Both the position numbers and the translations under genes were made by a program. Below, piece by piece: positions 1-5,814 of a stretch of 20,118 nucleotides of DNA; position 1 is the stretch's first letter; each line of letters starts with the position of its first letter. Location of the stretch: the IMG/VR virus record IMGVR_UViG_3300033145_001171, positions 1 to 20,118 of that record; one strand, given 5' to 3'. Under the pieces are notes generated by a model. The model was not told the DNA's origin. It did not search any database and worked only from the letters and a program-made list of their open reading frames with translations. The stretch is from a virus.

Positions 1-575
1 TTTTCGGCCAAATGCGTATTAAGGTTGCTTTGTACTGCATCCACTGTATCCTTCCTAGCAATGTCATCACTCGCGGAAGGGACTGCCACCTTTGCCCGGC
101 CCGAGGCGTCCCGCATCATAATTCGGTTTGCGGTAGCGGCAGCCGTCGCGGAGTGTGCGGAGGTGAGCGCCGCATGGGTGTCCACCTTAGCCTGGGCACC
201 GGATGGTGTTTCAGCTCCTATGTCCGTAGGCGTAAGCTGGTCCGCGCCGCCGCTGGCATGGGTGGTTTTATGCACCGCTGGGATAAAGCTGGTTGGCTTA
301 TCGTCGATGTCGCCCCACTTCACCACGCCCACCTTGGCCCAGGCCGTGCCGGTATCGCGATAGATGATTTGCGTATCCGTAGCCACATAGAGCCGGCCAG
401 CCGTCCCCGCGGCGGGCTTATCTGCGTCCAAGCCCGCTTGGACGGAGGGGGTGTCGCCCATATCGCCAACGGCCTTTTGGTCAATAATGTCCCAGTTCTC
501 GTTGAACGCCGCCCGGGAAACAGTTTCATTGCCCAATGGCTTTTTAATCCCCAGTTTTGGTGTTAAGTCAGGCAT
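1..575 (-). CDS. Tail fibre protein, N-terminal part (cut at window edge)
   Basis: A frame open for 191 codons runs from ATG 575 to the left edge without a stop. It opens MPDLTPKLGIKKPLGNETVS followed by RAAFNENWDIIDQKA, a common start for Firmicute tail fibres, and continues with AGTAGRLYVATDTQIIYRDT, the motif HASGGADQLTPTDIGAETPS and NRIMMRDASGRAKVAVPSAS, then DDIARKDTVDAVQSNLNTHL, all typical of phage fibre shafts. It should attach to the baseplate through this N-terminus; the receptor-binding end lies outside the window. GGAGGTG stands eight bases before the ATG, which overlaps the XkdU stop. Plus-strand frames across the same bases are shadows. Confidence 0.9.
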   Translation of the reverse strand, partial: MPDLTPKLGIKKPLGNETVSRAAFNENWDIIDQKAVGDMGDTPSVQAGLDADKPAAGTAGRLYVATDTQIIYRDTGTAWAKVGVVKWGDIDDKPTSFIPAVHKTTHASGGADQLTPTDIGAETPSGAQAKVDTHAALTSAHSATAAATANRIMMRDASGRAKVAVPSASDDIARKDTVDAVQSNLNTHLAE

Positions 576-1144
576 CAATCATACACCTCCAATTCATCCC
601 AGGTGAGGGCCAAAGCATCAAGTTGATCCCATGTCCAATTCTTACTATCTAATTCATCCCAGATGAAATAATTAAATTCATATTGTATCTCCAAGTGCGC
701 CGGTACCACCGCCCGAACCGCTTTTTTGAGATCCTCCAGGTTAGGCGGCACCCCGGTTGTATCCACGAAATGTACCGTGATAGTATAGGCCGCATGGTCT
801 TCTACAATATCTATGGCACCTTTGTCGTAAGCCTCGGCCACGTTTTTCACCACGTATATTGTCGCCGTCCCGTAACCCCGCAATCTAGAAATAATTTTGT
901 CCCGCCGTTCGGCCTCGGGCTGGTCGGGAGTGATCGGCAGCCCCAACTCTTCCTCCCATGTATCCAGTTCCCAGGTGGCTGTGTTGACGAAAAACTGGTT
1001 TAACGTTTCGTCCAGGGCCTGGCGCAAATTGTCAAATTCGGTTCCTTCTGCCTGAAGGATGGATTTAACCACTCTGCTGGTTTCGTAATAAAAAGGCAGA
1101 TAAGTTAACATAATTTTCCCGCGTTCGCTCGTCAATTCGCTCAT
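575..1144 (-). CDS. xkdU: Baseplate/tail protein, XkdU family (DUF2313, YmfQ-like)
   Basis: The 189-residue protein follows the family pattern: LPFYYETSRVVKSILQAEGT, EFDNLRQALDETLNQFFVNT, TWELDTWEEELGLPITPDQP, AERRDKIISRLRGYGTATIY and HFVDTTGVPPNLEDLKKAVR with VVPAHLEIQYEF. It is the gp48/gpI-like part that prepares attachment of fibres. Its C-terminus is an exact ten-residue tryptophan repeat (W162, W172, W182, each WDxL). The start at 1144 is supported by the ATGA overlap with XkdT, though the ribosome site is weak, suggesting coupled translation. Its stop overlaps the fibre ATG by one base. Confidence 0.92.
   Translation of the reverse strand: MSELTSERGKIMLTYLPFYYETSRVVKSILQAEGTEFDNLRQALDETLNQFFVNTATWELDTWEEELGLPITPDQPEAERRDKIISRLRGYGTATIYVVKNVAEAYDKGAIDIVEDHAAYTITVHFVDTTGVPPNLEDLKKAVRAVVPAHLEIQYEFNYFIWDELDSKNWTWDQLDALALTWDELEVYD
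591..661 (-). repeat. Three diverged copies of an 11-base unit in the XkdU 3' end
   Basis: TGGGATGAATT occurs exactly at 601-591 and 661-651, with a diverged copy (ATGGGATCAAC) at 632-622, spacing about 30 bases. They encode the WDEL/WDQL repeats of the XkdU C-terminus, one per ten residues, so the repeat is a coding one rather than a regulatory site. Confidence 0.7.
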
Positions 1145-2709
1145 ATCAGGTTCACACTCCCTATTACAGCCACCTCCTGGTCACCTATAGCTACGTTGGC
1201 TGTACCGCCGTTCACGGTTAGATTGCTGTAGTCTTTTACGCCTGGGGTGTCTAAGATAGCCTGGCCGATGCGGACGTAGCGCACGTCGTTGTCTGAAGTG
1301 AATGCCAGAGACTTGATATAAGCCGCGATGTTGTCTTCCACCGCGCTCTTAACGCTGTCTGCATTATAACCGGCTGAAATGGTGAGGGTGGCCGAAACGT
1401 TGATCAGTACTGCCATGGCAGGTTCCACCGTAACCCTTGCACCGACTGGGGCCTTGCCTTCGCCGGTGTCCTTACTAAAAGTAGACCGGTAAACTGCCCG
1501 GTCCACCCAGATAGTGGTCGCAGTATCCGTGGTAAGGCGGGTAATGCGAAGCTCTACCTGATCCTGACCGTTCCAGTAAAACTCCTGTATTACATCCGCA
1601 AAAGCTATTGCTAAATCGCCAGCCTTAAGCGTGGTAACCGCGTCAGTAGCACCCCCAGGCGTGGTCTTACACCAGGCTGCGCCAGAAACATTCCAGACTC
1701 CTACCTGGAGTAGGTCGGTTTCTCCTGCTGCACTGTCCACCTTCACCCGCACCCGGGCCTGCCAGATGCCCGGCTGGTCCAGCAGAGTATGCAGGTTCTC
1801 GTGGGTGATGGTTCCGTCTCCCTGTGCATCATATATCATTTTTACGCTATCGCCGGTGTCGTCTTCCTGGGTGTCGTCTATGCTGGCACCGTATCCGCCC
1901 AGGGTCATTGCCTCGGCTTCGACCTCATTTACCCAGGGCGGGGCAATGTAATCCTGCACCTGATCAATAAGAGCCTGATCAGCTGGCACTTTGTTGGTAT
2001 TAATAATGGCGATGCTCACCGTCCCCGGTCCGTCCCGCACGGGAACCACCGAAACCCCGCCCACACCGACAACTTCAAGCGTCCAGTTGACATAATCGGC
2101 CTTGTTGCCGCCTGCCGAAGGGGATCTTACCTTCTGCAGGTACCGGGACAGCAGGACGGCGTCGTCCTCCTCATCCAGTCCTCCGGTGGTCGCCACAGCA
2201 TTGGTTACCCCGGTAACACCGGAAATCGGCTCGCTCAAGAAAATGATCGTCCCTGCCGCTACGTTGCCGTCGGCTCCTGCTTCCACGGCCTCAATGCCCA
2301 CGGTAACCGTCCCTTCTCCGCCAATGGTCGCCTCACTCGTGGTCACAAAAACAATGGCTGGTGCAGCCTCGCTACTGGACGTGCTCACTTTTGTCCCAGC
2401 AGGGATTACCGTGTCCGGCGTACCGGTGAAAATCACCTGCCCGTAAGCCTTCACTGCTGCGCGCCTGGTAAGGCCGTGTTCTTCACAACGAAGGTCCAGG
2501 TACTGGCCGAACGTGGTAGAAGCAAACCCGCGCTCAAGGACCTGTTGTGCCCAAATAGCGGCTAAAGCCAATTCGATAGCTGCCAGAGAAAGAACGTCCC
2601 AGATAAAGGAACCTTCGCTTTTATCTAAATCCGTCGGCAAAGCGTCCAGCATCCGTTGTAATATGCCCTCGTAAGTTTGGTCAGTTAAGTAATCGGGTAG
2701 CTCAGGCAC
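1141..2709 (-). CDS. xkdT: Baseplate J protein, XkdT family, with inserted domain
   Basis: This 522-residue protein is the wedge component that links the hub to the fibres. Residues 1-255 and 416-522 fit the baseplate J family: YEGILQRMLDALPTDLDKSE, GSFIWDVLSLAAIELALAAI, YLDLRCEEHGLTRRAAVKAY, RYLQKVRSPSAGGNKADYVN, and at the end KAPVGARVTVEPAMAVLINV with VRYVRIGQAILDTPGVKDYS. Between them, about 262-415, lies a beta-rich segment (GIWQARVRVKVDSAAGETDL, LLQVGVWNVSGAAWCKTTPG, EFYWNGQDQVELRITRLTTD) not present in the usual shorter proteins, looking like a jelly-roll insertion at a surface loop. The start is GTG with GAGGTGA properly spaced. It overlaps XkdU by four bases (ATGA). Confidence 0.93.
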   Translation of the reverse strand: MPELPDYLTDQTYEGILQRMLDALPTDLDKSEGSFIWDVLSLAAIELALAAIWAQQVLERGFASTTFGQYLDLRCEEHGLTRRAAVKAYGQVIFTGTPDTVIPAGTKVSTSSSEAAPAIVFVTTSEATIGGEGTVTVGIEAVEAGADGNVAAGTIIFLSEPISGVTGVTNAVATTGGLDEEDDAVLLSRYLQKVRSPSAGGNKADYVNWTLEVVGVGGVSVVPVRDGPGTVSIAIINTNKVPADQALIDQVQDYIAPPWVNEVEAEAMTLGGYGASIDDTQEDDTGDSVKMIYDAQGDGTITHENLHTLLDQPGIWQARVRVKVDSAAGETDLLQVGVWNVSGAAWCKTTPGGATDAVTTLKAGDLAIAFADVIQEFYWNGQDQVELRITRLTTDTATTIWVDRAVYRSTFSKDTGEGKAPVGARVTVEPAMAVLINVSATLTISAGYNADSVKSAVEDNIAAYIKSLAFTSDNDVRYVRIGQAILDTPGVKDYSNLTVNGGTANVAIGDQEVAVIGSVNLI

Positions 2710-3148
2710 TTAACTTCACCTCGATCCTCTCCTGCGTTCCTATTACAGGTACTGCAGTAAACGCTATATACATTTCATCTCCTTGCCACTCAAAAGAAAA
2801 ATCCCGGACCACTTCCGTCCGAGGGTCGACCAGCAGGGCCTCCGTGATCACCCGCTCCAGCTCCGCTTCAATGGCTTTTCTGGATGGCTGCTTCAGTGCC
2901 TGCTCAAGCTCTGCCCCGTAATCATCGCTATAAATCACGTGAGCGAACCGCTCCGTCAGGACGGCCTTCACGCACCACTGCGCCCAGGCCTGGTACCCGT
3001 CAGCTTCCACCACACGGCCAGCGCCACCTAAAACAAAGTCACCCTTCTCAAAATCAAAAAGCCAGCTTTTCCCGTATTTTGGAGCTGGCTCTGTTTGTTG
3101 TTGCTCAACTACTTCCGGCATCTCGAAAAAAGGATATAAGCTTGGCAT
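2702..3148 (-). CDS. xkdS: Baseplate wedge protein, XkdS/DUF2634 (gp25/gpW-like)
   Basis: The 148-residue protein has the DUF2634 layout: a variable proline/glutamine-rich head (MPEVVEQQQTEPAPKYG), then WLFDFEKGDFVLGGAGRVVE, the conserved GYQAWAQWCVKAVLTERFAH, VIYSDDYGAELEQALKQPSR, and the gp25-like strand region RTEVVRDFSFEWQGDEMYIA. These proteins nucleate sheath assembly at the baseplate together with XkdT. The ATG starts immediately after the XkdR stop, with GGTGAG about nine bases upstream. Its end overlaps the XkdT GTG by eight bases, and the XkdT ribosome site GAGGTGA is inside it. Confidence 0.93.
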   Translation of the reverse strand: MPSLYPFFEMPEVVEQQQTEPAPKYGKSWLFDFEKGDFVLGGAGRVVEADGYQAWAQWCVKAVLTERFAHVIYSDDYGAELEQALKQPSRKAIEAELERVITEALLVDPRTEVVRDFSFEWQGDEMYIAFTAVPVIGTQERIEVKLSA

Positions 3149-3499
3149 TTATGAACTCACCACCACGTCAATTACTATAGGATCTATACCGTTATTACAC
3201 CAAGCCACCAACACTCTATCTCCAGGAACAAGGGAGGCAAGCTGTGCTGGCCGCGGGACATCATGACTGTGTGAACCGTGATCGCCTACAGTTGCTTCCG
3301 TAGTGATTGCCATAGGGTCCGGCAATGTCAGACTCCGGCACACCAGATAATCCCCTTGCGGTATCGGCACCGCAAAACGGTCCAACTTGAGGCTCATATC
3401 TGCCTGGATCGTGCCCAGTTCCAGCGTATCAGGCCGCTGTGTCTGGCTGGCTATCCTTTCCGCAATTACCTGCGCTAATTTATTTGCCCCACTACCCAA
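3149..3499 (-). CDS. xkdR: Baseplate protein, XkdR/DUF2577 family
   Basis: This small protein (116 residues from the chosen start) resembles DUF2577: a helical N-terminus (NKLAQVIAERIASQTQRPDT), LELGTIQADMSLKLDRFAVP, a His-rich loop GDHGSHSHDVP and the closing strand pair LVPGDRVLVAWCNNGIDPIV. It probably belongs to the hub or spike region. Start choice: the ORF opens at TTG 3508, but GGAGG lies directly against that codon with no spacer; TTG 3499 is nine bases from it, the proper distance, so I prefer 3499. Both starts leave all conserved parts intact. Its stop TAA abuts the next ATG. Confidence 0.87.
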   Translation of the reverse strand: MGSGANKLAQVIAERIASQTQRPDTLELGTIQADMSLKLDRFAVPIPQGDYLVCRSLTLPDPMAITTEATVGDHGSHSHDVPRPAQLASLVPGDRVLVAWCNNGIDPIVIDVVVSS

Positions 3500-4493
3500 C
3501 GTCCTCAACCTCCATGCTCATAATTCGTTGGGTGGCATTGTGAATAACCCCAGACACAAGGTAGTAGCCGTTTAAAGTCCCTGCCGCAACCTTTACCTTG
3601 TCGCCTTTCCGCAAGAAGGGCAGGTCCGGGGCCTGCACCCTGCGTTTCCGCCTCGGCTGCCCTCGCTCTTTCAGAATATCCTCTGCCGCGCTTTTTGCCG
3701 CCGCAGGAGTGTCAAACTGGCGCTGATAAACAACTTCTTGCAGTACACCGAATTCCGTTCTGTCGTCCAGCTGTGCCACTACCGGTGCACGGCCTTCGCT
3801 GTCTTCGGCGCCGATTATTTTCACTCTGGTGACCAGGTCCTCAATGTCCCGCCGGTCTTCTATGCTGTCTACGTTGGAATCCGCAGTAAAACAATAGACC
3901 GGGCTGTTCTGCCCCGGCCTGATTATATCTACCTTGCCTTGTTTACTCTGCACCACCCACTTACCAGCACCACGCTTTTTAGCCTGGTCCAGCACGTCGA
4001 AAATTATATCGGCCACGGTCTGGCCCCGGAACACCTGCTTGGCCAGGGCCACGTCCGGGCCTTCTACGGTGCCGAGGGGAATATTCCAGGCTTTGGCTAT
4101 GTCCTGGATTATCGCCTTGGCCGTTGCCCCACCTTTGTAGTACCTGTCGTCCTTGCTCTTGGTCAAGTAGATCAAAGGATCATAAACGGTAACCGTGAAG
4201 TGCCCCAGCGGGTCCGTCTGGTAGTCCCAGACAAAGATTGTGCCGCGAAAAACCTCCTGCATACCTACTCCCCAATCAGCAAGCAAAAATACCTGCCCAC
4301 CAAGAGGAATAAGCTGGTGCAGATATTTTCCACCGGCAAGTTGTATATTCTGCAGTTCTGCTTCCATCCTTACGGCCAGTTCATTTTCGCATTCTTCCCA
4401 GGATAGATTGCGTATGAACGGCTGCAGATCTAGCTTTTGACCATCAGGCTGTAACAACATTAGGGAGTAGCGTATTTTTGCAACATATATCAT
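3492..4493 (-). CDS. xkdQ: Baseplate hub protein, XkdQ family (gp27/gpD-like)
   Basis: This 333-residue protein is the likely central hub ring joining tube and spike. Features include a beta-rich N-terminus (LQPFIRNLSWEECENELAVR), VFRGTIFVWDYQTDPLGHFT, TVTVYDPLIYLTKSKDDRYY, AKAIIQDIAKAWNIPLGTVE, the conserved VADIIFDVLDQAKKRGAGKW, the strand IEDLVTRVKIIG, and a C-terminal part DLPFLRKGDKVKVAAGTLNG. Length matches the family. The ATG at 4493 is supported by GGCGGTGA seven bases upstream. Its last 17 bases overlap the ORF of the next gene if that gene uses its outermost TTG. Confidence 0.93.
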   Translation of the reverse strand: MIYVAKIRYSLMLLQPDGQKLDLQPFIRNLSWEECENELAVRMEAELQNIQLAGGKYLHQLIPLGGQVFLLADWGVGMQEVFRGTIFVWDYQTDPLGHFTVTVYDPLIYLTKSKDDRYYKGGATAKAIIQDIAKAWNIPLGTVEGPDVALAKQVFRGQTVADIIFDVLDQAKKRGAGKWVVQSKQGKVDIIRPGQNSPVYCFTADSNVDSIEDRRDIEDLVTRVKIIGAEDSEGRAPVVAQLDDRTEFGVLQEVVYQRQFDTPAAAKSAAEDILKERGQPRRKRRVQAPDLPFLRKGDKVKVAAGTLNGYYLVSGVIHNATQRIMSMEVEDVG

Positions 4494-4508
4494 ATCAGCT
4501 TCACCGCC

Positions 4509-5159
4509 TCATGCTATCCGCAATACCTGGCCGGGAAAGATTAGGTTTGGGTCTTTGCCTATCACGCTTACATTGTTATTATAAATTTCCCTCCAGCGGC
4601 TGCCGTCATTTAGAGTTTTTTTGGCTATCGCCCAGAGGGTGTCGCCAGACTTAACTGTATAAGTCTTAGGGGCAGGTGGCGCCGGCCTGGACGGAGCAGC
4701 ACCGGCAACCATAGTTACTGCCTGCCTCATCTCCCCTTCAGCCAAAATGACCAGTTCCCGTACCTCGACCAGCCGGATGGAATACCAGCAGTCCCCGTGC
4801 CCGCCGCGCCACTCGTGTTCGAAGCTGCCATCACCGGCAAAATAGACGTCGTGGTTGATTGGTGTCTCAGTTACCAGCAGGCGCAGCTTGATCCCTTTGT
4901 TGCGCCATTGAGAGAGCAAACTGGCAAGTTCCTTTGGAGGCCTCCAGCTTTTTATATTTGGATCGTTCTTGCGTGCTGTTCCCGGGAAAAAACCTTCAAA
5001 AGAAAAACGAACAGGCACCCGGCCCCGGGGCAAAGATATTTCACCAAAGCTTATAACATCAAAGGTCAATATTCTGTTACCTGTATCGCACGTTATTTTT
5101 TCCGGGTTAACCGGGAAATGAATACGGCTCCCGTCAGGAGCCGTGAGGTAGAAGTCCAT
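4509..5159 (-). CDS. xkdP: LysM-domain tail protein, XkdP family
   Basis: The 216-residue protein has an N-terminal phage domain (MDFYLTAPDGSRIHFPVNPE, then ILTFDVISFGEISLPRG and RVPVRFSFEGFFPGT) typical of XkdP/T4 gp53-like proteins, a proline/alanine linker (155-165) and a C-terminal LysM at 166-215 (YTVKSGDTLWAIAKKTLNDG to PNLIFPGQVLRIA). LysM binds N-acetylglucosamine-containing polymers such as peptidoglycan; in tail proteins it probably helps hub assembly or wall contact. Its place after the tape measure region and before the hub is normal. The ATG has GTGGTGA seven bases upstream. The next gene starts 15 bases downstream. Confidence 0.93.
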   Translation of the reverse strand: MDFYLTAPDGSRIHFPVNPEKITCDTGNRILTFDVISFGEISLPRGRVPVRFSFEGFFPGTARKNDPNIKSWRPPKELASLLSQWRNKGIKLRLLVTETPINHDVYFAGDGSFEHEWRGGHGDCWYSIRLVEVRELVILAEGEMRQAVTMVAGAAPSRPAPPAPKTYTVKSGDTLWAIAKKTLNDGSRWREIYNNNVSVIGKDPNLIFPGQVLRIA

Positions 5160-5182
5160 GGGGCGATCACCACGTTATTACC

Positions 5183-5767
5183 CTATTTAAGCCATTCCTT
5201 CTTGTTGCGGGCCGGATCAGATCGAAAAACGCTGCGCCAGAACCTGAACTCCTCCACCACGAGGTTGTCTTCCGGCTCCTCGTCTTCCTCTCCGGGTTGT
5301 ACTACCGCTGTAAACCTCTGGTCCAGTTCCTTGAAAATCGTTCGGGCTATCTTTTGGCCCTCTCCCCAATCCCATAGCTGACCCTTGTAGCCCATGGTGA
5401 TCCGCACTTCGCACGACCCTTCCGGCCCTGGAATTACCACAATGGATCCTTCATAGCCGGAGAGCATCGTCACAGTCGAACGGGTCTTGAATACCACCAG
5501 GCCCGCATCCTTGTTGGCATTCTGTAACCTGTGGCCCAGGTCGCTGACGATCCGCAACAACGCCTCAAACAGGTCCTCTCTGGTCGCCCGGTAAACCCTG
5601 CTGGTCATGCTCTGCCTAGAACTACCCGGTGGATTAAGCGAGCCGGTAATACTACTTATTATGCCAGCAATGATGACTATCACGAGCAAGGGACCGGCGA
5701 TAATCCACGCCCCGGGAATGGCCATGCCCACGAGCACCAACAAAATCGCCGCAAGTAGCCACTTCAT
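5183..5767 (-). CDS. Membrane-anchored hypothetical protein inserted in the tail operon
   Basis: The 194-residue protein starts MKWLLAAILLVLVGMAIPGA and has two hydrophobic stretches (about 3-18 and 21-41) separated by a short PGAW turn, so it should be anchored in the cytoplasmic membrane with its main domain facing the cytoplasm. Residues 56-155 form a mixed alpha/beta domain (YRATREDLFEALLRIVSDLG, DAGLVVFKTRSTVTMLSGYE, EVRITMGYKGQLWDWGEGQK), then an acidic stretch (PGEEDEEPED) and a basic end (RNKKEWLK). The domain resembles small domains found in membrane-anchored or lipoprotein-like hypothetical proteins, but I do not recognise a named family. Standard PBSX-like modules go directly from tape measure to XkdP, so this is an insertion. 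A phage-encoded membrane function, for example superinfection exclusion, is possible but unproven. Confidence 0.8.
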   Translation of the reverse strand: MKWLLAAILLVLVGMAIPGAWIIAGPLLVIVIIAGIISSITGSLNPPGSSRQSMTSRVYRATREDLFEALLRIVSDLGHRLQNANKDAGLVVFKTRSTVTMLSGYEGSIVVIPGPEGSCEVRITMGYKGQLWDWGEGQKIARTIFKELDQRFTAVVQPGEEDEEPEDNLVVEEFRFWRSVFRSDPARNKKEWLK

Positions 5768-5777
5768 GGATTAATCA

Positions 5778-5806
5778 CCCCCTGCCAATTATTCTATGGC
5801 AGGGGG
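5778..5806 (-). promoter_or_regulatory. Hairpin that buries the ribosome site of the next gene
   Basis: A perfect 10-bp inverted repeat, TGGCAGGGGG and CCCCCTGCCA arms (5797-5806 and 5778-5787) with a 9-base loop, fills the gap between the tape measure stop (5815) and the membrane protein ATG (5767). In the minus-strand message the 3' arm contains AGGGGG, the ribosome site of the membrane protein gene, so the site is paired unless a ribosome finishing the tape measure opens the stem. This predicts coupled or lowered translation of the downstream gene. Confidence 0.6.
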
Positions 5807-5813
5807 GTTTTTT
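5778..5813 (+). terminator. Possible plus-strand intrinsic terminator
   Basis: Read on the plus strand, the same 10-bp GC-rich stem is followed at once by TTTTTT (5808-5813), a textbook Rho-independent terminator. No plus-strand gene leads into it in this window, so it might stop antisense transcription into the tape measure gene or be a by-product of the ribosome-site hairpin. Confidence 0.45.
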
Positions 5814-5814
5814 C

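Noticed and set aside
1789-2565. Plus-strand ORF of 258 codons opposite XkdT
   Set aside because: Composition is typical of an antisense shadow (many His, Arg, Cys, Gly), and the minus strand encodes a clear baseplate J protein.
3738-4406. Plus-strand ORF of 222 codons opposite XkdQ
   Set aside because: The minus strand here is a confident hub protein; the plus-strand frame has no gene-like composition.
4509-5159. Reading the LysM protein as an endolysin
   Set aside because: Only a LysM is present, with no amidase, lysozyme or peptidase domain, and the N-terminal part is a phage tail domain in the XkdP position.
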